From an uncultured Porphyromonadaceae bacterium (GTDB taxonomy: Bacteria > Bacteroidota > Bacteroidia > Bacteroidales > Muribaculaceae), in assembly GCA_946553045.1 (NCBI GenBank), contig CAMNRO010000003.1, positions 83,817 to 147,816 on the forward strand: a DNA stretch of 64,000 bases, given 5' to 3'. Of the stretch, positions 16,309 through 27,100 are shown in pieces; position 1 is the first letter of the stretch; every line of letters starts with the position of its first letter. The position numbers and the translations under genes were made by a program. The notes under the pieces are model-generated. The model searched no databases. It was not told the DNA's origin and worked only from the letters and a program-made list of their open reading frames with translations.

Positions 16309-18401
16309 CACAAATACTCAAAATCAATCAGGAGCGGTTGGATGAAATTCACGCTCCGTTTAATCCTATAACCGGCAAAGGGTCGGTCGGCACTCGCTTC
16401 GAGTGTGTGATTGAAGACTTCCCGATAAAACGCCAATGGCTACCGGAAGCAATGCGCAAAACCCCACTTGTGCGACGGCTTCTGGCCGCTGGCTCTATCG
16501 AGACGTTCTTATGTGATACTCTCGGCGTAGAATATGACGATGAAGAAGAATATGAGGCTGACCGCCTGAAAGTCGTTGAACAGTTTGTGCGTATACGTTC
16601 CCGACATGACTTTCCGTTTTGGGCAGCAACGTATGTTTGGATTAAGAATAAGGGCGGCGGCGAGGATGTGCTGTTTCGCCTTACAAGACCACAGCGTCGT
16701 TTTGTAGAGCGTCTTGAAGAAAAACGTCTTGCCGGTAAGCCCATTCGTCTTATCCTTTTGAAAGCTCGACAGTGGGGCGGCTCTACAACGTCGCAGCTGT
16801 ATATGGCATGGTTGCAGCTCGTTCATCGAGTCGGCCTCAACTCGCTAATTATCGCACACCAAACATCAGGTTCGGACGAAATCCGTGATATGTTCAATCG
16901 TATGCTCGACCGATACCCGGTGGAAATGCTCTATAAGCTGGGGGCTGACTATGACGACAACGAACCTAAACTTGTCGGGGTCGGTATGTCGGGCCTTATT
17001 CATGCCGTACCACAGCGCAACTGCAAAATCAAGATTGGCACAGCTAAAAATCCCGACTCGTGTCGTGGCGGAGACTACAATCTCGTTCACTGTTCCGAGG
17101 TCGGTATATGGGAGAAGACCGAAAAGAAATCGCCTGAAGATATTGTGCGCTCGGCCTGTTCGGGTGTACTTTATAAGCCCTATACCATGATTGTTTATGA
17201 GTCAACCGCCAATGGTACGGGCAATTTCTTTCAGGTTGAATACGACGCAGCCAAGAAAGGAAAGTCGCAATTTGAAGCAATGTTTGTCTCGTGGTTCGAT
17301 ATTGAGCAATATTCACTCGATTTTGAAAGCGAAGCCGAAAAACAAGAGTTTGCCGGGTGGCTGTATGACAATCGGGAGAATGGCAATGCCACTTCGGAGC
17401 GTGAGGAGTGCGGCCGTTATCTTTGGTGGTTGTGGGAAAAGGGCGCGACGCTTGAGGCTATAAATTGGTATATCCGTGAACGTGCCAAGTCTAATGAACA
17501 CGCTATTATGGCTTCGGAATATCCGTCCGATGATGTAGAGGCATTCGTTCATTCCGGCACTCGTGTATTCGACAAATACCGTGTCGAGGCGTTGAAGTCT
17601 ACATGCAAGCCACCCTCTCAAATTGGCGACGTATATGCTGACTTCGACGAGGGCAAAAAGGCGTTACAAAATTTGCGCTTCCGTGAGGATCGGCAGGGCT
17701 TGTTGTGGGTATGGGCGCAACCCGAAATAGACCCGGAAGAAAAAGTGACTAATCGCTACCTTACTGTTGTCGATGTCGGCGGCCGCTCTCATAAGGCCGA
17801 CTGGTCGGTAATCGTTGTCTTCGACCGCCTGTTTATGGCCGAGGGTGGCAAGCCTGTTGTTGTGGCTCAATGGTATGGTCATATCGACATAGACCTCTTG
17901 GCATGGAAAGCTGCGCAGATTGCAGCTTACTATGATAATTCATTGCTCGTTATTGAGAGCAATACTCTCGAAACGCACGATAAAGAGCGTAATGTCGACG
18001 GCGACCAATCACAATTTATTCTTAATCAGGTCAAGGACGTTTACCCAAACCTTTATGAGCGTAAGCAACCCGAAGAAGCGATTGTCGAAGGTGCGCCTAA
18101 AAGATACGGCTTCCATACCAACATCGCCACAAAGCCGATGATTATCTCAACACTCGTTAAGGTTATTCGTGAGGCTATGTATGTCGAGCGCGACGAGCGT
18201 TGTCTTGCAGAGTATAACTTCTACGAGAAGCGTAAAAACGGCAGTTTCGGAGCTATCGTAGGCAAGCATGACGACTTGTTGATGACACGCGCCATTGGCT
18301 TGCACATCTGCTTCTACGAAATGGATATGCCTAAAATCATACCTGTGCAAAAGAAATATAACCGTGGCCGTCGGAAACCAATATCTGCCGCCACTTTCTA
18401 A
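16293..18401 (+). CDS. terL: Terminase large subunit
   Basis: This 702-aa protein is the DNA-packaging motor. The ATPase part has a Walker-A-like L-K-A-R-Q-W-G-G-S-T-T (about residues 155-165) of the deviant terminase form, and a Walker B M-I-V-Y-E-S-T-A-N-G with the catalytic Glu. The RNase-H-like nuclease part has T-V-V-D-V-G-G (first Asp), L-L-V-I-E-S-N-T-L-E (second acidic residue) and a closing G-K-H-D-D-L-L-M-T-R (third acidic site). About 160 residues precede the ATPase domain. It is on the strand opposite to both portal and capsid genes, which is unusual. Confidence 0.96.
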   Translation: MQKEVTQILKINQERLDEIHAPFNPITGKGSVGTRFECVIEDFPIKRQWLPEAMRKTPLVRRLLAAGSIETFLCDTLGVEYDDEEEYEADRLKVVEQFVRIRSRHDFPFWAATYVWIKNKGGGEDVLFRLTRPQRRFVERLEEKRLAGKPIRLILLKARQWGGSTTSQLYMAWLQLVHRVGLNSLIIAHQTSGSDEIRDMFNRMLDRYPVEMLYKLGADYDDNEPKLVGVGMSGLIHAVPQRNCKIKIGTAKNPDSCRGGDYNLVHCSEVGIWEKTEKKSPEDIVRSACSGVLYKPYTMIVYESTANGTGNFFQVEYDAAKKGKSQFEAMFVSWFDIEQYSLDFESEAEKQEFAGWLYDNRENGNATSEREECGRYLWWLWEKGATLEAINWYIRERAKSNEHAIMASEYPSDDVEAFVHSGTRVFDKYRVEALKSTCKPPSQIGDVYADFDEGKKALQNLRFREDRQGLLWVWAQPEIDPEEKVTNRYLTVVDVGGRSHKADWSVIVVFDRLFMAEGGKPVVVAQWYGHIDIDLLAWKAAQIAAYYDNSLLVIESNTLETHDKERNVDGDQSQFILNQVKDVYPNLYERKQPEEAIVEGAPKRYGFHTNIATKPMIISTLVKVIREAMYVERDERCLAEYNFYEKRKNGSFGAIVGKHDDLLMTRAIGLHICFYEMDMPKIIPVQKKYNRGRRKPISAATF

Positions 18402-18436
18402 TAACTCACTCTATCTAATAACTCACACTAAACGAT

Positions 18437-18796
18437 ATGAACATCTTTAGAAAATTCAAAGCAAGCCTCCGACTCCGTGAGGCAATTAAGATGGCCGACA
18501 AGGCACATCGTGAAACAGGACACCGCTACTACGTCATGCCCCAGCATGGCAGTGGCGGCAAGAAGCTCGTCATAATGGACCGCTACAACTTCCGTCGTCT
18601 CAAGATGAAGCACTACATTCATCGAGAGGCTCGTGTCTTCGACCTCGTGCGAGAGTGCTTCTACTGCACCGGCTACAGCGACGGCAATCAGTTCCTCGCG
18701 CCCGAAGACCGCAAGAAGAAAGTAATCCAATACTTCGCATGGGTCGAGGCCGACCGCAGAGCGACAAAAGCTCGTCGGAAGAATGGGAAAGTATAG
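18437..18796 (+). CDS. Small basic phage protein, unknown
   Basis: This 119-aa, Arg/Lys-rich protein is mostly helical, with an aromatic run (H-R-Y-Y-V-M-P) near residue 35 and a D-L-V-R-E-C-F-Y-C-T segment holding two Cys near 73-80. It starts 35 bp after terL and overlaps the next gene by 14 bp, so it belongs to the packaging block. I have seen similar genes near terminases in Bacteroidetes prophages, but know of no function. Its basic charge would fit nucleic acid binding (inference). Confidence 0.82.
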   Translation: MNIFRKFKASLRLREAIKMADKAHRETGHRYYVMPQHGSGGKKLVIMDRYNFRRLKMKHYIHREARVFDLVRECFYCTGYSDGNQFLAPEDRKKKVIQYFAWVEADRRATKARRKNGKV

Positions 18797-19013
18797 CGTC
18801 GGTTATCATGGCCCGAAAATAGGTCGAGACTTACAGGGTATTGCTACGCTCACGCACGACCCTGTCGCAATAGATAATCTACGGCATGAGCAAAACTCAC
18901 AAGCGGACAATGAACTTGACAAGGTATGGAGCGGAGCCGCTGCCGACATAGAGAAAGTGAAACAAGTAATATTAGAAGCTACGGGCATTCCTAAAGAAGC
19001 TTTTGAAAATTAA
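18783..19013 (+). CDS. Small acidic phage protein, unknown
   Basis: This 76-aa protein closes the plus-strand block. It begins G-K-Y-S-V-G-Y-H-G-P-K-I-G and continues as a helical, mildly acidic chain. It overlaps the preceding gene by 14 bp, and a strong hairpin begins at its stop codon. No family is recognised. Confidence 0.75.
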   Translation: MGKYSVGYHGPKIGRDLQGIATLTHDPVAIDNLRHEQNSQADNELDKVWSGAAADIEKVKQVILEATGIPKEAFEN

Positions 19014-19055
19014 ACACGAGGGCGAGTTTCCGTAATGGTTTCTCGCTCTCGTGTT
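19013..19055. terminator. Bidirectional terminator between the terminase block and the portal gene
   Basis: aacacgagggcgag (19013-19026) pairs with ctcgctctcgtgtt (19042-19055), 14 bp with one G/T pair, and is followed on the plus strand by attttag. It lies in the 58-bp gap between convergent genes, so it can serve both sides. Confidence 0.8.
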
Positions 19056-19071
19056 ATTTTAGAGGAATTGC

Positions 19072-21045
19072 TTACGCCGCCATGGGTTGGGGGTTCATAA
19101 GCATTTGACGTGCGGCCTGAACATTCTGCATATTTGCTCCGGCCTGTACTTGCTGTTGTAACTGCGGCGACATGGCTTCCGGCACCTGACCCTGTTCGAG
19201 TTGTTCCTTTTGACTGCGGATAGACTGCAATAGGTCGTCGGCAAATGGGAAGTCGCCGTGCTCCAGAAGCTGCTCGACCGAAATTGCCTGTGCTTGCCAC
19301 AACTGCATGAGTATGTCGTTGGCCATTTGTCGGAATGCCGGGGTGTTGGTGCTTTCGACAATAGAGAGGTCGAAGTCGACGTCGCGTATAGTTTTGGGGT
19401 CGTATTCAACCCATGCGTTTTTACCAACAATATTGAATATGCGCTTTGTGTCATAGAACTGTTGCATATTCTTCACGTCCTTTATCGCGCCGTCCTTGAC
19501 AAAGTAGCTGAAGCTGTCGAGCAAGTCAAGCAACGATGTTGTGGCGTTTTGCGTCTGCTGGTTGTAGAGTGCTGCGCTTTGATTGGCATATCCGGGCTTA
19601 CCCTGCAATGCGCCGTTCACACCTGAAATGTCTTCAAAGAATTTCAGCTGTAGGTTCAGCAATTCAGTAATACCAATTTGCGTCGAGTTGTTGGCAATCT
19701 GCTGTGGAACGGCAACACCCGGTTTGGGCTTATAGTAGACAATACCGTCAAACTTGCCCCATTCTTCGGCAATATCGTCCATGCTCATATTGTCAGGCTC
19801 ACAGCCCTCAGGGAACAGGAGTACGCCTTTTGCGCTTGCCCTCATGATGAAGTCGTAGAGCGTGATGAGGCGGTTGGTGTATCGTTGTTGGTCGATTACG
19901 TCTGCAACAAAACTGTGTATCTCGCCGTCGATGAAAGGGTATGCCTTGAACACATAGGGATGGCTCTTGTGTTCGTATGGTGTTTCGCCCTCTTTCAGTA
20001 TGTGGCCGAATGGAGTCAGGTAATAATAGTACCAATAGTGGTCTATCATCCACGTTGCTTTTATGAGCGGAATTTCATCGTCAGGCATACCGGCCGCACG
20101 ACCTCGCATAAGACGCTCTTTGTTTATAGAGCCGACCATTTCTTCGTAGTCCTCAACGTCGATTTTGTAGACGTCGCCATTGTTCAGGTCGTGGCAACGG
20201 TAACGGGGCTTGGCTTCCTTACGCCACACTTCTATAACCCTGCAACGTGTGGGGTCGCTCGTAAACAGGAAATCGAAATTTTCAAGACGTGAGTATCCGA
20301 ACCGATAGGCGTAGTTGGCGATGTATTGTTTGTTGTGAGCAAAGGTGTATATTTCTCTGAAGCGTCGGTAGTCTTCCGGGCTTTCGGCAAACTGAGCACA
20401 TAGCGTCTCAAAAGAAACATCGTGTACTTCGCCGAGACAAGATACATCCCAGCCTCGGAAATCGCGCATATTGTTGTCGATAAAGAAATTGTTGGGATTA
20501 ACATAGTCAGTCCAACAGTCCATTTTCTCGTTACGCCAACTATACGACTTCCGATGTACGATTAAACCGCCAATCAAAAATTCTTCCATGGTTCGGGCAT
20601 AAACCTCAGTCATGCGGTTTAGCTGCATATTGCACTGCAAGATTGTGGTCATTGTCTCGCCAAGTTTCTGCTCGTCGCGGTCTCGTGCATAACACGTCGG
20701 CTCTTTAGCCTGACTTCGGTATACACCCAGCACATTCCGCACAAGGCGGCGTATTAGGTTATTCTTCAGCGGAACGTTGCCCTGCTTGCCGATGTATTCT
20801 TCCTCGGTCATGGTGCAACCGTCCACCTCGATGATGTCTTTCCATTGGTCGCCGTAGCAATAGCGTTTATTGCGCTGGCGATCGCGACGGAATTGGTCCA
20901 TGTTGTTCCAATGGTGTTGTGCTTCCATAAGCACGTCAAACGCTCTCCTGTCGCCTCGCCGCTTTGATGTGGCAACAGTGTCCATGTCGTCCTCAATCTC
21001 ACGAGGACGGACACGGCTCATTCTATGTAGTTTGTCCTTTGCCAT
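19072..21045 (-). CDS. Phage portal protein
   Basis: This 657-aa protein has features of portal proteins from podo-like Bacteroidetes phages. The N-terminus is R-M-S-R-V-R-P-R-E-I-E-D-D followed by a long helical segment with W-N-N-M-D-Q-F-R-R-D-R-Q-R-N. The centre contains W-T-D-Y-V-N-P-N-N-F-F-I-D, and a late helical domain has E-D-I-S-G-V-N-G-A-L-Q-G, the usual portal I-x-G-V-xx-xx-x-G motif. The C-terminus is Gln-rich and helical. It would form the dodecameric channel at the capsid vertex. It is separated from the capsid and scaffold genes by the inverted terminase block and lies 80 bp downstream of the giant gene. Confidence 0.92.
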   Translation of the reverse strand: MAKDKLHRMSRVRPREIEDDMDTVATSKRRGDRRAFDVLMEAQHHWNNMDQFRRDRQRNKRYCYGDQWKDIIEVDGCTMTEEEYIGKQGNVPLKNNLIRRLVRNVLGVYRSQAKEPTCYARDRDEQKLGETMTTILQCNMQLNRMTEVYARTMEEFLIGGLIVHRKSYSWRNEKMDCWTDYVNPNNFFIDNNMRDFRGWDVSCLGEVHDVSFETLCAQFAESPEDYRRFREIYTFAHNKQYIANYAYRFGYSRLENFDFLFTSDPTRCRVIEVWRKEAKPRYRCHDLNNGDVYKIDVEDYEEMVGSINKERLMRGRAAGMPDDEIPLIKATWMIDHYWYYYYLTPFGHILKEGETPYEHKSHPYVFKAYPFIDGEIHSFVADVIDQQRYTNRLITLYDFIMRASAKGVLLFPEGCEPDNMSMDDIAEEWGKFDGIVYYKPKPGVAVPQQIANNSTQIGITELLNLQLKFFEDISGVNGALQGKPGYANQSAALYNQQTQNATTSLLDLLDSFSYFVKDGAIKDVKNMQQFYDTKRIFNIVGKNAWVEYDPKTIRDVDFDLSIVESTNTPAFRQMANDILMQLWQAQAISVEQLLEHGDFPFADDLLQSIRSQKEQLEQGQVPEAMSPQLQQQVQAGANMQNVQAARQMLMNPQPMAA

Positions 21046-21125
21046 ACTTTGTTTCTGCTATGCAGCTTTAGCTGCGGTTTGCCCGAGGGCAAAGATACTG
21101 AATATCCTTGCCCCCGGATTGTTAA

Positions 21126-24100
21126 CTATTCCTGTTCTTCGCCTAAAGCTATGCCATGATGTGTTTTGAGATATTCAATGTATTCCGCTGAAAGTTGTCC
21201 TGCTTTATACAAATCATTGAAATAGCCTTTGGGGTCATGCAAGGCATTGACAAGTTCTCGCATTACGTCATACATTTCAGCTTCGAGTCGAGAACGTTCT
21301 TCTTTATTGGTTTCGGTAGCTATAACTTCACGGTAAGCGTCGATGTCAGCCTTGAAATCATCGAAAATTTCATAGTTAAGATATTCGGGCGAGTTCTCAA
21401 GGAAGTTTATCCTCTCGGCATAGCCCAATACTCCGTCCTCGTCGGCGTTCTCATACTTCCGCATGAGTTGGCCTGTGGCCTCATACTCTTTCAAGTATTT
21501 GAAGTATTCGTTTTGCAGCTTGCGGTTTGCCGTGCGCTCGTCGCCCGACTTGATAAGGCGGTTGGCTATGGGTATATTGCGCCATTCAAAATCACGGTCG
21601 CCAAACATGGTTTCGCCGGTTTTCTTAATCTTATTGGGGAACGTGAATAGACCGCCGAACGTACCGTTAAGCAAGTATTCTATCTTGGCCGGGTTGATGT
21701 CGATAGAGCCTTTCTTGAAGTCGTCGCCGCCCGATGTTTCGTTGAGCCACTTGGCAAAGGAAACAAGATGTTTGTCTGCACTTGCATAGGCTTTAGTCCA
21801 TTCGGGGTCGTTCTTATTGAACGGTGTGTCCTTATAAACCGGCAAGCCTGTCCAGCCCTTATTCATAATATAGGCTTCGGTAAACGGTTTGGCTGCACTC
21901 GGTATGAATGGAGATATGCCGCCGCCACCTTCGAGCATGTCTATCGGGAATATTTGCGACACTTGAGAGGCCATTTGTCGGGCAAGCTCCGAGTTGCTAT
22001 AACGCTCGTTGCCACTGATTACTCCGTGAGCAAGTTCGCCCATTCCATACATGGCTCGATACTCGATAGGTAGCGGTATGGTTATCCATTGGTCGCCGGC
22101 ATAGAAGCAGATGTTTGAACGGCGGACGTATTCAGGCAGATTGTAATATGCATTCTTATCGTCATCGTCGCCGTCTCCACCGCCCAACATTTGAGCCAGC
22201 AAAGGAATGACATACCCAAGAGTGAACAGTGCTGTTGCTCCTGCCGAGAATTTGGCAGGGTGCAATTTTGCCTGTCGACCAAAGTTGGTCATACCTTGAA
22301 TACCGGCGTTCCAGAATACATATAACAGTCGGCCGCCGCCACTGAGGTATGCCCCGGTTTTGCCGAGGGCGGTCTGGCCGTTGGCATTAACCATTTTGCC
22401 GCCACTGCCTTTTTTGTTGAAGTTTACGCTAATCTCCTTTGCGTCATAGATTGCTCGGTCGATGCTTCGGCCAAAATCACGAGACGTTACGAATGCTGCG
22501 AAGCGGGCGCAGTTTTCGGCCGAGCGGTTGAGTAGGTCTAACTGCATACCAAGAGCAGTCCATACCCTGCGGCCTGTGCTGCCTTGCTTTTTAAGTTCGG
22601 CGGCGACAGCCCTCTTGTGGCCATCAATATCACGAACGTTGGTATAGCCTGTTTCTCCGCCATTCTTCATGAATTGATAGAAAAGGCTCTCAAGGCGATT
22701 GCTCATATTGAGTGTGCCGTTCTCCCATTTTCCGAGAAGACGACGCATTACTATTGGATTGACTCTGCCAAAATTCTTGTGGAAGCGTCGGGCATATCGC
22801 GGACTTTCCTTAACCCATGTCATGCAGTTGGAGTAGAGCATATCTCGGAAAAAGTTGCCCACAACGAAGTCAGGGTTACGGGTGGTATAGAAAGCTGACA
22901 ACTGACGATTTACCCATGTACCGGCTTTCAGCATGTTGCCGACTACACCATTTTGGTCAACGTCGGGATTGGTAAGACCGTTAATTGCCTGTGCGGCTCT
23001 CGGGTTTCCGTTAATAGTCGCTACGAATGTGCGGCCATTACGCTTGATAAGTATTTGATGTTCGCGAAGATTGCCACGCACTACCTTGTAGGGTATGTGC
23101 TGTGCCTCGCGGCCTTTCTTATACTTGTCAGGCTCGGCGGTTCGTAGAGCTTCCATGCGCTGCTCAAAGGCTTCAACTTTTTGTGCCACTTCATCGGCGG
23201 TATCGGTATCCTCAACGTCAGCGAAGACAGGCACCCACTCGTCGGTAACGTCGTTGTATTCAAGCCAAATGTCATGAACACTTACTGCGTCGCTGGGGTG
23301 GTTGAGTATGAAGTTGAGAAAACGCTGCTTCATCAGGTTGCGGTTTCCCTGACGTATTGCATCGTCGGCCATCATGCCTATTGTTGCAATAGGATCGTCG
23401 GCCATGCTCTCGCGGCCTTCTGCCTTTTTCATGATACTGCCGCCGAGTGGTCCGTCTTTACTTGTGAGATAGCCATAGACTTGCTCACTTGTCGTTTCGT
23501 TCCAACCGCGCAGGGGTATGTAGTAGCTATACATTCCAAGTATCTTTTCGTAAGTCTCCTTGCTGATGATACCCGAAAGATAGATTTTTTCAAGTGTGGC
23601 CTTTGTGGCATTGTTGATTGCTTCCCACAAGTCCGTGGTATCAACCATGTCCTCGTAGTCGTCTACCCACTGCTGGGCAGTGGCCTCTGCGCTTCGCCAA
23701 TCGGCTTCGCCTGTCAATCCCATAAGACCCGCAAAGTCTCGGTCTGTTTCTTCGCCGTTGGCGGCCGCCTCGTTGCGCATATACTCGTTGCGCTCAAGAC
23801 CATGCTTTGCCATGATGTAGTCGGTCAGCTCTCTGCGCTTACGTTTGTTTGCACCGGCAATGCGGCCAATCTCTTTCAGGAGAGGCTGCATATAGCGTTG
23901 GAAGTATTCGTGCTGTTCTCCGGCATTCATACTGCTCATGCGGTTCTCAAACAGGTAGGCGTTCTCAAAACCGGGTACGTCCTCAATTCGGGTTTTCTTC
24001 CCGAGGACTGCCTGATAGAGCGTTTTCAAACCTAACATGCTATCCTGAACGGCCTCTTTGAATTGATAGTTGCCACTTCTTACCATGCTCTCGTAGGCAT

Positions 24101-27100
24101 AGCGGGCAAATACACGGTCACGGGGCGAGAAGTCGCCGGGGCGGTAAAGGTCACCCTCGGCTGCATATTCAGCCTCGATACCTCGCTCTGCATAGTTGCC
24201 AACTTGCAGCTCTGCCTGTTTGGCCACGTCAGCCGCTTCTCCGAGTATACTCCGCTTTCCTCCCGGCTCGGCAAGGTTCGCGTAGCTACGCCATAGTATA
24301 TACCGTAGCTCGTTGTCAGTTAAGACAACGCCAACCTTATCACGGAAGCCCTCAAAACCTATCTTGTCGAGCATATCAAGGAACAGGCGTTTGATTTTCG
24401 ACCACCAACCGGTGTAGCTCTGCGCTTCGCGGAAGCTGGTGTCTTCGGCAAGACCGGCAAGATATTCCTCGGTCGCGGTGCGGAAATCCCAGCCGTTTTG
24501 AGCGGCCATTTCAGCTATCTTGCGACGTATGCTATCGTCGGCTGACTGATAGACATTATCGAGGAATGTATTAAACTGTTCCCCGAAAAGCTGACGTAGA
24601 CCATAGTGGGCTACGGCTTCATGGAGAAGTGTCTGCTCTGCGTCAATGGTGCTGACATTGTTAGGAATAACAATCGTGATTTTGCCTGTACGTTTGTTAT
24701 AGAAGCCTTTGGCTTTGGCTCGTTTGCCCTCAAGCTGCGAAGCGTCGGTAATAATCTCCACATTGTTGAGGTGCATACGCTCGGCAAGCTCCTTAACACG
24801 GTCGACCATGCGCTGACGCTCACGTGCGGCAAACTCGGCCTGACGTTTCTTGCTGAAACGATTTTTACCCATGACCTTTGAAATAGGGTCATTGGCAAAC
24901 GACACTTCCGCGTCGCTATATGCGCCATAGCCGTCGCCCATTCGCTGACGTTCCTGTTCACTTATCCACTGTTCAAAGGCAGGGAGCGACGCGCTACCGG
25001 CGTTGCCCTTTTCAGGCTTACCAATCTTAACGCCACGTTCAACAAGAGCGTCACGCAGAGCCGGTGGTACTGTATTAAACGGCACTTCGATACCGTGGGC
25101 GTTCAGTCGCTGTGCGTATGCCTCGGCTACTTCCTCGACAGGAACGACACGGACAACTCTACTCCAACGGCTCAATATCACGCGTCGAGCCTGACCTATC
25201 TTGGCAAGCGCACGACCAACAGGACCGCTTTTCCATTCCTTCTCGCCAACGGTGTCTTTGGCTTTCTCGGCATGGTATTCACTTGTAAGTTCGCTTACCG
25301 GCACTTCTACTTCAACAGTAACGAGTTCAGGACGACTCCATGCGCTGCTGAATTGGTCATTGATTGGAGACCGCGACGTATGGATATATGGATTATAGGC
25401 AGCTTTGATAGATTTGCCATTACCCTTGTCGAGCTTGAAGCGTCCGTTTTCATCGGCCATTTCCGGGTGTTCCTCGGCTTCTTCCCATACGCCGACTTCG
25501 GTCGCGTCGCGGAGTTGGCCGTCAACCTTTGCCGACATAGGCGGACGAAGACCGCCATCGATCATCTGCATTGCGCGATATACCTTAATGGTCGGTTCGC
25601 TATTAAGACGGTCGAGTGTGGCCTTGTCGGTTACAGGGCGGCACAGCACATCGTCCTCTGCTTCCTCTGCGGAAACATCGGAAAGCTGCGACTCCTGTAG
25701 CACGGTAAGATTGAACGGCGCACGGCTCAACATATCCACAACTTTTGCAATGTCGGCTTCATCAACGTAAGCAACCATGTTGTTGCCCTTGGTAATGAAG
25801 TTGTGACCCTCAACGAGTTTCAAGAGGTCGGGGTGCATTGTGTATATGCCGCCTCGTTGCTTGGATTTAGGCACACGGAGTTCGTATTGACCGCGATGTT
25901 GCCAACCAAACGAAACTTTCTCAATCTGCACATCGCCATTCTCGCTGACAACAGCTTTGCCCTCGCGTATCTGCGCAAGGCGACTGCTCAACGACGCGCT
26001 ATTGCGTAGGTCGGTCAGCTTGAAATTCTCCCCCATAAGAATGCCCTGACGAGTTTCTCCGTCGATTGTGGAGAAGCTAATGAGGTTGCCTCTGGTCTTC
26101 TCGCCTTTCTCGGTGTCAACGAGAGCCTGAAGGAGATTGCCGGTTATGATATAACGCTTTTGACGTGTTTGCGTCGGTACTTTGCTATCCCAATTCTCCA
26201 ACGAGATTGCCCGGATTTCATCAGGCGAATAGCGATTGGCGATGTCGGTAGCAGATATAATCGTGTTGATTGCTTGGTCGCTCAATGCGAGTTCTACCTT
26301 ACGTCGGCCGTCGAGCGTTGCAAAGATTGCCGTCGATGAGCCGAGAGTATAGCCTTTGTTGAATTTGAAGCCGACAAACGTACCGAATGTTTGCGTGAAC
26401 ATTTCGGCTGTACCTTGTTTCAGGTCTTGAGGCACAACATAGATACCACCGGCGCGAAGACGTTGGAGCAATGATTGTATACGGTGCTTTATCGCCATAA
26501 TTTCCTCTTGGCGTTTGCGCTGCTTCTGCAACTCTTTCTCTCGTTCCTCGTTGGCAACAGTATCAGCGAGAGATTGTATCTGCTCGTCGGTAAAGTTGTT
26601 TTCGCCTCGGCCTCGTGCTTTAGTGGCGGCGGTGACAGCCTTTTCTCTTGCTTTGGATATACGGGCTTCTCCGGCCTCTCTCAACTTACCGATAGCCTCA
26701 TCTGCCTTTGCTTGGAAGAATTGCGAGATTTCATCGCCTTTGGCTCTCACATAGTGCCGCCAATCAACACCGCCGTTCTTCTCGGTGTAATGTTCGCCCA
26801 TGAGCTTACGAGTAGCTTCTACTATCTCGTCTCGCTTCATAGGTTTCTTCAACACATCGACTTCGACTTCTTCGACGTATGTGTTATCGGCAAATGCGTT
26901 GCCGCTTCCGGGGTTCTCGCCCTCATGCCAAATCTTCTTTTGCTTTGTCTCGGCACGAAGTGGCATAGTTGTGATTTCAAGGTCGTTCTCTCCGGCATCG
27001 TCGAGGAGTTGAATTTTTACACGGTATGCCTCGGTTATTTCTCGGAATATCTCGTCCTGTTCCTCTACGGAAAGGAAAGCAAGATAGCGAGAGATTTTAC

